Source of the DNA: Rhodobiaceae bacterium
GTDB taxonomy: Bacteria; Pseudomonadota; Alphaproteobacteria; Parvibaculales; Parvibaculaceae
Length of the DNA stretch: 64,000 nt
Direction: 5' to 3'
NCBI GenBank assembly: GCA_021404525.1
Contig: JAAWWE010000001.1
Span: 682,001 to 746,000, forward strand
The translations under genes were made by a program, and so were the position numbers. The notes below the pieces were generated by a model. The model worked only from the letters and a program-made list of their open reading frames with translations, was not told where the DNA came from and did not search any database. Positions 8,905-17,200 of the stretch are shown here, piece by piece. Position 1 is the first letter of the stretch. The number at the start of each line of letters is the position of its first letter.

Positions 8905-9948
8905 ATGAAACTCCCAGCTTCGTTCTATAAGCCCCTCTCCATTGGTGCGCCATCGCCCTTCCAAGAGCTGCCCTTGGCACTGGAACGCATGATCCACTTC
9001 TTTCCGGCGCACAACGAGAAAGTGCACGCCAAGATCCCAGATCTTATTCCGCAGGTTGATGTCATCCTCGGGAACCTGGAAGACGCCATTCCCGCCGATG
9101 CCAAGGAAGCTGCGCGTGCTGGGTTTATCAAGGTTGCGCGGGAGAACGAATTTGGAAACACGGGTCTGTGGACTCGGGTAAACGCGCTTAACAGCCCGTG
9201 GGCGTTAGACGATATTGTTGAGATCGTCAGTGCCGTTGGCGACAAGCTCGATGTGATCATGTTGCCGAAAGTAGAAGGTGTGTGGGACATCCACTATGCA
9301 GATCAGTTGCTGGCTCAGCTTGAAGCAAAGCATGGCGTCAAAAAACCGATCCTCATTCACGCCATTCTGGAGACGGCCCAGGGCGTCAAAAACGTGAATG
9401 AGATTGCTGCGGCAAGCCCGCGCATGCATGGCATGAGCTTGGGACCCGCGGATCTTGCGGCTTCACGCGGCATGAAGACCACCCGTGTCGGCGGCGGACA
9501 TCCCTCCTATGGCGTGATCGAAGACCCGAAAGAAGACGGCAGCAGCCGGATCTTCGCCCAGCAGGATCTTTGGCACTACACAGTTGCCCGCATGGTGGAC
9601 GCCTGCCTATCAAACGGCATTCGTCCATTCTACGGTCCATTTGGCGATATTCAGGATACAGATGCTTGCGAGGTTCAATTCCGTAACTCCTTCCTGCTTG
9701 GCTGCGTCGGCGCGTGGTCTCTTCATCCTGTACAGATCGACATCGCCAAGAAGGTGTTCAGTCCAGATGTGGATGAGGTGAAGTTCGCCCTGCGCATTTT
9801 GGAAGCCATGCCCGACGGCACTGGCGCTGTCATGCTGGACGGAAAAATGCAGGACGACGCGACCTGGAAGCAGGCCAAGGTTATTGTAGATCTGGCCAAA
9901 CGGGTTGCTGAGCGCGATCCAGAACTCGGGAAGGCCTACGGCCTCTAA
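8905..9948 (+). CDS. HpcH/HpaI aldolase/citrate lyase family protein (CoA-ester lyase)
   Basis: A TIM-barrel lyase of the HpcH/HpaI and citrate-lyase-beta superfamily, resembling L-malyl-CoA/beta-methylmalyl-CoA lyases. The metal and substrate region is visible as [24 protein letters not shown] and SLGPADLA. The start is uncertain: ATGs at 8866, 8893 and 8905 are in frame, none with a strong Shine-Dalgarno. I prefer 8905 because the protein then begins [16 protein letters not shown], where conserved-looking sequence begins. It would cleave a 3-hydroxyacyl-CoA such as malyl-CoA to an acyl-CoA and glyoxylate. It follows the gamma-CA-like gene and converges with the glycosyltransferase 10 bp downstream. 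Confidence 0.85.
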   Translation: MKLPASFYKPLSIGAPSPFQELPLALERMIHFFPAHNEKVHAKIPDLIPQVDVILGNLEDAIPADAKEAARAGFIKVARENEFGNTGLWTRVNALNSPWALDDIVEIVSAVGDKLDVIMLPKVEGVWDIHYADQLLAQLEAKHGVKKPILIHAILETAQGVKNVNEIAAASPRMHGMSLGPADLAASRGMKTTRVGGGHPSYGVIEDPKEDGSSRIFAQQDLWHYTVARMVDACLSNGIRPFYGPFGDIQDTDACEVQFRNSFLLGCVGAWSLHPVQIDIAKKVFSPDVDEVKFALRILEAMPDGTGAVMLDGKMQDDATWKQAKVIVDLAKRVAERDPELGKAYGL

Positions 9949-9958
9949 CAGACCGGCA

Positions 9959-11017
9959 TTATCCGATCAAAGGCTCTTCATATCTAACAAAGGTATCAAT
10001 CGCGTCCAGCGCAGCCGATAGCGGGATACGGGACGCATCGTCCACGCCATAGTCGCGAAGGGCGTGCAGGATCTTGAGGCCCCTCGCCTGCGCGGCATAT
10101 TTTGCCGGATCATGGCGCGTGAAAATGGAGACAAGCGGTGCCCCGCCCACCGCCAGCATATGCCCTGTACCTGAATTATTGGCAATCGCAGCGGACATAT
10201 GGGCGGCAAGCGCCATGACAAGCATTGGTCCCTTCTCATTTGGATAGTCGTCCGTCCTGTCCCACTCGGGCAAAAGCGCACCGGGAACTTCCCGGCGCAC
10301 ATCAGCCACTAGCTCTGCTTCATCAGGCCCCAGCAGAAACACGGGCACGCGGCCTACCGCCAGTTGTTTTCGTGCGAGTTCGAAATAGCGGTCGACTGGC
10401 CAGAGCTTCCGGCGGTCGCCTGCTCCGGGCGCAATGCCAATGTAGGTTGCGCCTGTTGGCAGCAAGGCAGCGGCGGCGGCGCGATGTTCTTTGGATAGAT
10501 CAAAAACCTTGGCGCCGTCGTCTGCAGGTCTAGGTGAAATCAAATCCAGCATGTCAATCAGGCCACCGACAAACGATGGATCTGACTCGAAATTCTTAGG
10601 CGGTTTTACATCTGAGAAAAAGAAATCCGCGGTGCCCGAAACAAAGGTGACGTGAGGTATACGTTTGACGATCATCGTGCGGGCTACAAGGCGTTGCGTG
10701 TCAATGATGAGATCAAACCTGCGCCCAGGAAGCGGTGACCATTTGGTGAAGAGTTGGTGCGTCTTGTCACCAATGCCCGCGTTCTCGATCACCTCATCGA
10801 TGAACCTTTCGGCGACAGGCTTGAGGACACTCGCATAAACAGTCTTGCCGGTGCCCGCGAGCCAGGTGATTTTTGCATCTGGAAATCTCTGACGGACCTG
10901 CTGCGCAAAGCTGAGCTTTAGAATGCCATCGCCTATAACCTCTTCGCACGCATAGATGAGGATGGATTTCGGGCTAAGCGCTCGTACCGGCAGGTTTATT
11001 GAAGCTGTGTCTGACAA
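9959..11017 (-). CDS. Glycosyltransferase family 9 (heptosyltransferase-like)
   Basis: A GT-B glycosyltransferase of family 9, the ADP-heptose:LPS heptosyltransferase group. Signatures are the N-terminal CEEVIGDGILKLSF, the nucleotide-binding GIAPGAGDRRKLWP in the second half, and NNSGTGHMLAVGGAPLVSIF near the C-terminus. The open frame extends to a TTG at 11092, but I choose the TTG at 11017 (start LSDTASINL) because GGGGATCAC lies just upstream; no ATG is available before the conserved domain. It probably adds a sugar to lipopolysaccharide or another surface glycan. It stands alone rather than in an LPS cluster. Confidence 0.85.
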   Translation of the reverse strand: MSDTASINLPVRALSPKSILIYACEEVIGDGILKLSFAQQVRQRFPDAKITWLAGTGKTVYASVLKPVAERFIDEVIENAGIGDKTHQLFTKWSPLPGRRFDLIIDTQRLVARTMIVKRIPHVTFVSGTADFFFSDVKPPKNFESDPSFVGGLIDMLDLISPRPADDGAKVFDLSKEHRAAAAALLPTGATYIGIAPGAGDRRKLWPVDRYFELARKQLAVGRVPVFLLGPDEAELVADVRREVPGALLPEWDRTDDYPNEKGPMLVMALAAHMSAAIANNSGTGHMLAVGGAPLVSIFTRHDPAKYAAQARGLKILHALRDYGVDDASRIPLSAALDAIDTFVRYEEPLIG

Positions 11018-11111
11018 GTGATCCCCAGATGCCGGTTTGGTGAGGCAGGTTGCCTCTGTTCTTTCTATAAACCGGAGATGCGGGGCAAACAATAGGTTGC
11101 TGTAGTAGGCG

Positions 11112-11144
11112 AACAGGGACCACCCCTATGAAGCAGTCCCTGTT
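11112..11144 (-). terminator. Possible hairpin terminator between the OYE and GT9 genes
   Basis: Nine-base inverted repeat AACAGGGAC / GTCCCTGTT with a 15-base loop, directly downstream of the minus-strand flavin oxidoreductase stop. There is no clear T-run on the minus strand, so it may be a Rho-dependent or attenuating structure only. Confidence 0.4.
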
Positions 11145-11149
11145 TTGAT

Positions 11150-12256
11150 TTATGCAAGTTCTGTCATGGCCTCGCGTGTGAACTTTTTGAGTTCGTCAGC
11201 GCGTCCGTCGCGAATTTTGTTGGCCCATTCCGGATCGACCAGCAATGCACGGCCAACCGCGACCATATCGAATTCATCGGCATTGAGGCGGTCCAGAAGC
11301 TTGTCAATGCTGGTTGGCTCGGATCCTTCGCCGGCAAATGCCGCGATGAATTCGCCAGAGAGGCCAACACTGCCAACGGTAATTGTTGGTTTCCCGGTAA
11401 GCTTCTTCGTCCAGCCCGCAAGATTGAGGTCAGAGCCCTCAAACTCAGGCTCCCAGAAGCGACGCGTAGAACAGTGGAAAACGTCTACACCAGCATCTGA
11501 AAGTGGCTTCAGGAATGCTCCGAGCTCCTCCGGTGTGGGCGCGATCTTGTGGTCAAAGTCCTGCTGTTTCCATTGAGAGAAGCGGAGGATGAGTGGGTAG
11601 TCATCGCCAACTTCTGACCGGACAGCATTGATGATATCAACGGCAAATTTGGTTCGCGCGACAGCATCGTTGCCACCATATTCATCATCTCGCTGATTGG
11701 TTCCTTCCCAGAAGAATTGGTCGATCAGATATCCGTGGGCGCCATGGAGTTCAATTCCATCAAAACCAGCCTCGCGTGCCGCACCAGCTGAACGACGGAA
11801 TGCATCGATGCAGGCCTGGATGTCTTCAGGCGTCATTGGATCAGCGACCGGCTTCCCAGGGACAAACAAGCCCGATGGGCCGGCGCTTGGCTCTTCCGGA
11901 TTTGGCGCTTCCTTCTGGTTCCGCATCGTCCCAACGTGCCAGAGCTGCGGCATGATCTTGCCACCGGCCTCATGAACCTCTGATACAACGTTCTTCCAGC
12001 CTTCCATCGCTGCTTTGCCATGGAAAGCCGGGATATTGTCAGCCATCGTCGACACACGGTGCCCAACGGTGGTGCCTTCGGTGATGATAAGGCCAGTGCC
12101 ACCTTCTGCCCGTCGGCGGTAATAGGCCGCGACATCAGCACCAGGAACCTCGCCGGGAGAGAAGTTCCGCGTCATGGGCGCCATAGCAATACGGTTTGGA
12201 ACCGTCAGGCCATTGAACGTGAAGGGTGAAAATAGCTTCTCAGTTGAGCTGCTCAT
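11150..12256 (-). CDS. NADH:flavin oxidoreductase (Old Yellow Enzyme family)
   Basis: A 368-residue FMN TIM-barrel protein. The start at 12256 (MSSSTEKLFSPFTFNGLTVP) is chosen over the longer frame to 12427 because AAGGAAAA-type purines precede it and the OYE fold begins at once. Family features are PNRIAMAPMTR, the QLWHVG segment, the ELHGAHGYL pair of histidines that bind substrate, and a late VGSVG phosphate-binding loop. Enzymes of this family reduce activated C=C bonds, nitro compounds or nitrate esters with NAD(P)H. It diverges from the ChbG-like gene; the 148-bp gap holds a 10-bp palindrome GACCGCGGTC at 12283-12292. Confidence 0.92.
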   Translation of the reverse strand: MSSSTEKLFSPFTFNGLTVPNRIAMAPMTRNFSPGEVPGADVAAYYRRRAEGGTGLIITEGTTVGHRVSTMADNIPAFHGKAAMEGWKNVVSEVHEAGGKIMPQLWHVGTMRNQKEAPNPEEPSAGPSGLFVPGKPVADPMTPEDIQACIDAFRRSAGAAREAGFDGIELHGAHGYLIDQFFWEGTNQRDDEYGGNDAVARTKFAVDIINAVRSEVGDDYPLILRFSQWKQQDFDHKIAPTPEELGAFLKPLSDAGVDVFHCSTRRFWEPEFEGSDLNLAGWTKKLTGKPTITVGSVGLSGEFIAAFAGEGSEPTSIDKLLDRLNADEFDMVAVGRALLVDPEWANKIRDGRADELKKFTREAMTELA

Positions 12257-12404
12257 GGAGTTTTCCTTGTGAGGTGACCGGAGACCGCGGTCGCAAATTT
12301 CGGTGCCGCGTATATTGCGTGACACCCGCGCAGGATCAAGAGTGTTGGGCGTCTTTCTGGTGATTAGTGTAGAATTGCCCCGAAATTTGCGGACAGGAGC
12401 TAGA

Positions 12405-13316
12405 ATGGGACCGAATCCAGCACTCAAAAAACTTGGGTTTTCCGAAACGGACCGGGTGGTTCTGGTTCACACAGATGATATCGGCATGTGCCAGGCCTCA
12501 GTCAGTGCTTTTGCTGATTTGTGGCAAGCTGGAGCCATATCCTGTGGTTCGGCCATGGTCCCTTGCGCATGGTTCAATGCAGCAGCTGACTATTGTAAGG
12601 AACACCCTGAGGCGGATATGGGCGTTCATGCCACGCTGACGAGTGAATGGCACCCCTATCGCTGGGGACCTCTAACGCCTGGGGCTGCAGCCGGCGGGTT
12701 GACAGATAATGAAACAAAATTCCCTAGAACGTCGGAAGCGGTAGCCGAGAGTGCTGACCCGCAGGCGGTCAAAACTGAACTCAGAGCACAGATTGATCAG
12801 GCAAAGGCCGCAGGCATCGAACCCACACATATCGATACGCATATGGGATCCGTGATGCATGGGCCGCTCTATGATGTATTCGTCGATCTGGCATTGGAGT
12901 ATGGCATCCCGCCGTTTGCGCTTCGCCTCACCGCAGAACAATGGTCGTTTGGAGGCTATAGCGAGGAAACCTGCGCACTGTTTGAGCGTCGCACGCGTGA
13001 ATTGGAGGATGCAGGCATCCCGACCTTGGACAGAATATTGAACGTGCCTCTGTCTGACGAGGAGGACCGGGCCGCAAAAACCAAACAGGCCCTGAGCTCA
13101 ATTAGACCTGGGCAGATGAGCTATTTCATCCTTCATCCAAGCCATGACACAGCGGAGCTGAGGGGAATCTGCCCGGACTGGCGGTCTCGGGTGTTGGATC
13201 TCGAGATGTTCTTAAGCGGCGAGATGAATGAACATCTGGCGAAGGAGAATATTCATTTGGTGGGGTATCGTGCGCTAAAAGAGCTTATTCCCCAAGGGGT
13301 TGCGGCCCGATCTTAA
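12405..13316 (+). CDS. ChbG/HpnK (YdjC)-family carbohydrate deacetylase
   Basis: A 303-residue protein of the YdjC/ChbG/HpnK deacetylase family. The start at 12405 has ACAGGAGC 5 bases upstream; the frame is open further to 12303. The metal site is visible: HTDDIGMC near the N-terminus supplies the Asp pair, and HIDTHMGSV supplies the His-x3-His, with a later HPSHD motif. Family members remove N-acetyl groups from diacetylchitobiose or act in hopanoid side-chain maturation. There is no hopanoid or chitin cluster here, so the substrate is unknown. It is divergent from the OYE gene and precedes hspQ. Confidence 0.87.
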   Translation: MGPNPALKKLGFSETDRVVLVHTDDIGMCQASVSAFADLWQAGAISCGSAMVPCAWFNAAADYCKEHPEADMGVHATLTSEWHPYRWGPLTPGAAAGGLTDNETKFPRTSEAVAESADPQAVKTELRAQIDQAKAAGIEPTHIDTHMGSVMHGPLYDVFVDLALEYGIPPFALRLTAEQWSFGGYSEETCALFERRTRELEDAGIPTLDRILNVPLSDEEDRAAKTKQALSSIRPGQMSYFILHPSHDTAELRGICPDWRSRVLDLEMFLSGEMNEHLAKENIHLVGYRALKELIPQGVAARS

Positions 13317-13399
13317 GGCGGCTATCAAATAGGCCCGAGTCACCTTAAAATGCAGACATGCTGGGCTTTTCGGGGGTCCAATTGACAGGTACACGCGTA

Positions 13400-13729
13400 A
13401 TGATCGACAGACGGGCGAAATTCCATATCGGGCAGATCGTGCAGCATCGGTATTTCTCGTTTCGGGGGGTGATTTTCGACGTCGATCCGACCTTCAACAA
13501 TACTGAAGAATGGTGGCTCTCGATCCCTGAAGAAATCCGTCCACACAAGGATCAGCCGTACTACCATCTGCTCGCAGAAAACTCTGAGTCTGAATATGTT
13601 GCCTACGTGTCGGAACAAAATCTGCTGGAAGATGAGACAGGTGACCCGGTTGGCCATTCCGATGTGCCCAAAATGTTTGGTCCTATGGAAGGCGGCATCT
13701 ACACCCTAAGGGGTGAAACGGCGCACTAG
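13400..13729 (+). CDS. hspQ: Heat shock protein HspQ (YccV-like, hemimethylated-DNA-binding family)
   Basis: A 109-residue HspQ/YccV protein from the ATG at 13400; the open frame begins at 13358. The family block AKFHIGQIVQHRYFSFRGVI-FDVDP starts the domain, followed by PYYHLLAE and the YVSEQNLL segment typical of this small beta-barrel. In enterobacteria HspQ is a specificity factor for Lon protease and affects DnaA stability; whether that applies here is inferred from family membership. It stands between the ChbG-like deacetylase and an acetyltransferase on the same strand. Confidence 0.9.
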   Translation: MIDRRAKFHIGQIVQHRYFSFRGVIFDVDPTFNNTEEWWLSIPEEIRPHKDQPYYHLLAENSESEYVAYVSEQNLLEDETGDPVGHSDVPKMFGPMEGGIYTLRGETAH

Positions 13730-13779
13730 CGCAAAAGACCAACGGCGCCCGAAAGAAGGCGCCACAAAGGACATGGACC

Positions 13780-14502
13780 ATGCGGCGCGATACCCGTCCC
13801 TATTTCATCCGCCGCGTGCGGGACGCATTTTCAAAGTGGCAAGTACGGCATTTTCTTGAACCTCAATTCGATGAAATTGGGCCTGGGTTGGACGTTGCTT
13901 ATCCCCGTGGTGTGGAGTTGTGGGGTGCCAATATTCGCGCAGGTACGCATTTGCATCTTCGGGCGGCCAAAGGAAACATGATCCGTCTGGCGACATGGGA
14001 TAGCGGCGACCGTGTCGGAGAAATCCATATCGGCGATTTCGTTCTCATCAGTCCCGGGAACCAGATAATCGCGTCGGAACGGATCAGCATTGGCAGCAAC
14101 ACAATGATTGCCAGCGGGTGTTACATCTCGGATTCAGATTGGCATGACACCTACGACCGCACGGCTGAGCAGGACAAACATGCACCGGTGATTTTTGAGG
14201 AAAACGTCTGGATCGGGAGCCGGGTGATTGTCGGGAAAGGTGTCACGGTTGGGAAGAACTCCATCATCGGTGCCGGATCTGTTGTGACGCGGGATATCCC
14301 GGCAAACGTCATCGCTGCGGGCAATCCAGCCAAGGTGATAAAGGATTTGGACCCCAACAAAAAGTTCCGCCTGCGTTCTGACATGCTAGGGGACAGCGAG
14401 GCGCTCAACCACGAAATCGATCAACTGAGTCGATACTTATTGCGCCACAACACACTCTTTACCTGGGTGCGTAGCATGATCATGCCGACCCGGCGTGATT
14501 GA
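13780..14502 (+). CDS. Hexapeptide-repeat acyltransferase (CatB/LpxA-like)
   Basis: A 240-residue left-handed beta-helix acyltransferase. Imperfect hexapeptide repeats occupy about residues 75-190, with the acetyl-CoA-type region SDSDWHDTYDR (probable active-site His) and the strongly repetitive VWIGSRVIVGKGVTVGKNSIIGAGSVV. The N- and C-terminal parts are basic and helical. It resembles sugar or antibiotic O-acetyltransferases (maa/CatB type), so a surface sugar is a plausible acceptor. An AGGA precedes the ATG. Downstream of its stop is an FNR-type box and a hairpin belonging to the next small gene. Confidence 0.85.
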   Translation: MRRDTRPYFIRRVRDAFSKWQVRHFLEPQFDEIGPGLDVAYPRGVELWGANIRAGTHLHLRAAKGNMIRLATWDSGDRVGEIHIGDFVLISPGNQIIASERISIGSNTMIASGCYISDSDWHDTYDRTAEQDKHAPVIFEENVWIGSRVIVGKGVTVGKNSIIGAGSVVTRDIPANVIAAGNPAKVIKDLDPNKKFRLRSDMLGDSEALNHEIDQLSRYLLRHNTLFTWVRSMIMPTRRD

Positions 14503-14522
14503 GCGCTCAAGATTGCCCGAGC

Positions 14523-14536
14523 TTGATCTGGATCAA
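14523..14536. promoter_or_regulatory. FNR/FixK/Anr-type box
   Basis: The sequence TTGATCTGGATCAA is a perfect match to the anaerobic FNR/FixK consensus TTGAT-N4-ATCAA. Its centre (14529.5) lies 64-65 bp before the ATG of the 34-residue gene at 14594. A class II promoter with the box centred at -41.5 would start transcription near 14571, within the loop of the downstream hairpin. No other start codon lies closer on the plus strand. Confidence 0.75.
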
Positions 14537-14556
14537 TGAGCGCCGCGCGCATTCGC

Positions 14557-14593
14557 GGTTTTGTCCTCCAAACAAAAAATGGAGGACAAAACC
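14557..14593 (+). promoter_or_regulatory. Perfect hairpin covering the Shine-Dalgarno of the small membrane gene
   Basis: A 14-bp perfect inverted repeat, GGTTTTGTCCTCCA (14557-14570) and TGGAGGACAAAACC (14580-14593), with a 9-base A-rich loop AACAAAAAA. The right arm contains the GGAGG ribosome binding site 8 bases before the ATG at 14594, and the stem ends exactly at that ATG. In any transcript that includes both arms the ribosome binding site would be paired. A transcript starting near 14571 would lack the left arm. There is no T-run after it, so it is unlikely to be an ordinary terminator. Confidence 0.7.
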
Positions 14594-14698
14594 ATGACCG
14601 ATGCTGATTTTACATACCTGATGATGGTTGCTGGTGCATTCAGCCTGTTTATGCTGGTGCTTGGCTACTATATGATCAGCGTTCCATCCCGCGACTAA
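14594..14698 (+). CDS. Small single-span membrane protein (34 residues), FNR-box associated
   Basis: The short frame encodes 34 residues beginning MTDADFTYLMMV and ending SVPSRD. One hydrophobic segment of about 20 residues (from FTYLMMVAG to YYMI) would span the inner membrane, with an acidic N-terminus and a short polar C-terminus. The GGAGG at 14581-14585 is ideally spaced. The perfect FNR-type box upstream suggests induction under low oxygen, like small subunits or assembly peptides of terminal oxidases, but no oxidase gene is in the window and I do not recognise the family. The gene is convergent with ialB, 9 bp from its stop. Confidence 0.7.
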   Translation: MTDADFTYLMMVAGAFSLFMLVLGYYMISVPSRD

Positions 14699-14707
14699 CG
14701 GCTACCG

Positions 14708-15241
14708 TTAGCTTGGGGTTTGTTGGTCAAGCCAATTGATCGCCGCTGTCATACCTGAAAGGCTGACATTCAGCGACACTGGGCCATTCCGGATATCGAC
14801 AAAGTCGACGACCATATTGTTGCCTGCTTTGAGTCTTTGGAGACTGTCTGAGGCAACAGGCGATATCGACTGACATCCGATCGGGATGCAGACCTGAAGC
14901 GGAATCGCAGCAAGCTCTGTCCCATCAACGCTGAATTTCACACCGTTGGGTAGATGCGTCCCAAGGGGAACAATCGTGATTGCGTAATATTCGTTGTTGG
15001 GGTTACGACCGACCGCGAAAAACAGCGCCACTGATTGAGCTTGTTCTGAGCGAATTTCGAAGGACACAGTGCAAATATTATTTGTGCCGTCTGGCGATGC
15101 ACACTTCCCCCTCCAATTGCCGAACTTTTCGACCGTTGAGCCGTCTTCTGCTATGACGGTCTCTGCCTGTGCGGAGATTGAGTTACCCAAGAAAAACGCA
15201 GCAACAAACAGTGCAGCCACGACACGCCTTAATTCAAACAT
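14708..15241 (-). CDS. Invasion-associated locus B (IalB) family periplasmic protein
   Basis: A 177-residue exported protein with a signal peptide (ELRRVVAALFVAAFFLGNSIS, cleavage near AQA). The mature part matches the IalB family: FGNWRGKCASP at the start, conserved cysteines in NICTVSFEI, and the CIPIGCQSI pair. IalB homologues are widespread in alphaproteobacteria; the name comes from Bartonella erythrocyte invasion, and in free-living relatives the role is not known. AGAGGAATT precedes the ATG at 15241. It converges with the small membrane gene. Confidence 0.9.
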   Translation of the reverse strand: MFELRRVVAALFVAAFFLGNSISAQAETVIAEDGSTVEKFGNWRGKCASPDGTNNICTVSFEIRSEQAQSVALFFAVGRNPNNEYYAITIVPLGTHLPNGVKFSVDGTELAAIPLQVCIPIGCQSISPVASDSLQRLKAGNNMVVDFVDIRNGPVSLNVSLSGMTAAINWLDQQTPS

Positions 15242-15403
15242 AAAAAATTCCTCTGCTCAGGGGCACTTGCCCCGACGACCCCCGCGTCGATTCCGTTAGT
15301 ATAGGCCGAGTGCGCAAAAGATGCACACCCGGCTTGCGCCTTCTGGGAAAAAGCGCGACAAGCGTTAACGGGCAGTTTTGTGGGTGTTTTTGGGAGGAAA
15401 TTT

Positions 15404-17200
15404 ATGGGTCTCGGTCGGCAAGCGACGGCGTTTTTATCAGCGGCACTCCTGGGCCTGGCCAGCACAACGGTCCTCGCGGAGCCGCAACATGGCATTGCGA
15501 TGCATGGCACCCCACTCCATAGCTCGGACTTCGAGCATTTTTCCTACGCCAACCCGGATGCGCCCAAAGGCGGTGATTTAAAGCTGGCGGCGATCGGGAG
15601 CTTTGACAGTCTGAACCCGCTCATCATTAAAGGCATATCCGGCGGCGGCGTAAGGGACTACGTTTTTGAAAGCCTTATGGCGCGCGCCTACGATGAGCCC
15701 TTCTCGCTCTACGGCCTGCTCGCGGAAACCATTGAAACACCTGATGACAGGTCCTGGGTTGAATTCCGAGTCCGTGATGAGGCGAGGTTCTCTGACGGAA
15801 CACCCGTCACCGTTGATGATGTCGTCTTCTCGCTGGAGACGCTTCGCGACAAGGGGCGCCCCAACCACAAATATTACTATTCAAAGGTTGCCGAAATCGT
15901 GCGTCCAGACGCGCAAACTGTCCGGTTTGTCTTCGGGCCTGATGGTGACCGGGAGATGCCCCTCATCATGGGGCTGATGCCAATCATTCCCAAACATATC
16001 TACGAAACGCGCGCATTTGACGAGACATCTCTCGTGCCACCTGTTGGCAGCGGACCCTATGTCATCACGGAAGTAGAGCCTGGAGCGCGTCTCGTCTATT
16101 CACGGTCGCCGAACTATTGGGGGAAAGACCTGCCCGTAAATCGTGGGCACTACAATTTTGACCGGCTGATTTACGACTACTTCCGCGATGCCAATGCATC
16201 ATTTGAAGCCTTTAAAGCGGGCCTGTACGACATTCGACCCGAAGACGATCCGACGAGGTGGGCGACAGGCTTCGATATTCCCGCCGTCCGCGACGGGCGG
16301 ATCGAACTGCAGAGTTTCACCAAAGCCACACCGTCTGGCATGCGCGCACTCGTTTACAACACACGTCGCACCGTCTTCAGCGACCCTAAGGTTCGAGCAG
16401 CACTTGGGCTGGTCTTCGATTTCGAATGGGTCAATACGAATTTCTACTATAGCGCCTACAAACGAACGCAAAGCTTCTACGATGGCTCTGAGCTCGCCAG
16501 TACCGGCCGTCCAGCTAGCGATAGGGAAAGAACCCTGCTCGCTCCCTATGCCGGTGTGGTGAGTGATGAGATTTTGGATTCTGGCTATGTAGCGCCGATC
16601 AGTGACGGCACCGCACGCAATCGGCAAAACCGCCGCGCCGCGATCAAAGGTTTGGAAGCTGCAGGCTGGGTCATCAAGGATGGGGTGATGGTCGACGCAG
16701 CATCGGGTCAGCCGCTCGCGTTTGAGATCACGGTCGCAACGCCAGAGGATCAACGGCTGGCTCTCAATTACGCTGATGCCCTCAAAAGCATCGGTGTCGA
16801 AGGGAATGTGCGCTATGTCGACTCAAGCCAGTACCAGCAACTTCGTCAGACATATGACTTCGATATGATTTTCAACTTCTGGTACGCGTCCCTATCGCCC
16901 GGAAATGAACAAAGCTTTTACTGGGGTCTGGATGCCGCAGACCAGGATGGAACCCGGAACTATATGGGTGTGAAGGAACCAGCAGTCGACGGAATGATAG
17001 AAGCGATGCTTGCTGCTCGAGAACGAGAGGAATTTGTTGCCGCCGTAAGGGCACTCGATAGAGTTCTGCTTTCCGGTGACTATGTCATTCCTCTGTTTTA
17101 TCAGCCAGACCAGTGGGTAGCCCATTGGGCGCGCCTAAAACACCCAGAGGAAACCTCCCTCTATGGATACAAAATCAACACCTGGTGGGCGGAGGAATAA
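15404..17200 (+). CDS. ABC transporter substrate-binding protein, family 5 (peptide/YejA-like)
   Basis: A 598-residue extracytoplasmic solute-binding protein of the oligopeptide type. The ATG at 15404 is preceded by GGGAGGAAATTT; an upstream GTG at 15380 is unlikely. The signal peptide runs to about VLA-EPQHG. Family 5 signatures include SFDSLNPLIIKG, VFESLMARAYDEP, the RFSDGTPVTVDDVVFSLE block, and LVYSRSPNYWGKDLPVN. It is closest in style to YejA. The permease and ATPase genes that should partner it are not in the window, so it is an orphan binding protein. Its TAA stop is followed directly by the ATG of the nitronate monooxygenase gene. Confidence 0.92.
   Translation: MGLGRQATAFLSAALLGLASTTVLAEPQHGIAMHGTPLHSSDFEHFSYANPDAPKGGDLKLAAIGSFDSLNPLIIKGISGGGVRDYVFESLMARAYDEPFSLYGLLAETIETPDDRSWVEFRVRDEARFSDGTPVTVDDVVFSLETLRDKGRPNHKYYYSKVAEIVRPDAQTVRFVFGPDGDREMPLIMGLMPIIPKHIYETRAFDETSLVPPVGSGPYVITEVEPGARLVYSRSPNYWGKDLPVNRGHYNFDRLIYDYFRDANASFEAFKAGLYDIRPEDDPTRWATGFDIPAVRDGRIELQSFTKATPSGMRALVYNTRRTVFSDPKVRAALGLVFDFEWVNTNFYYSAYKRTQSFYDGSELASTGRPASDRERTLLAPYAGVVSDEILDSGYVAPISDGTARNRQNRRAAIKGLEAAGWVIKDGVMVDAASGQPLAFEITVATPEDQRLALNYADALKSIGVEGNVRYVDSSQYQQLRQTYDFDMIFNFWYASLSPGNEQSFYWGLDAADQDGTRNYMGVKEPAVDGMIEAMLAAREREEFVAAVRALDRVLLSGDYVIPLFYQPDQWVAHWARLKHPEETSLYGYKINTWWAEE

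Noticed and set aside
13744..13763. GGCGCC repeats between hspQ and the acetyltransferase as terminator
   Set aside because: Six-base stem without a T-run; too weak to call.
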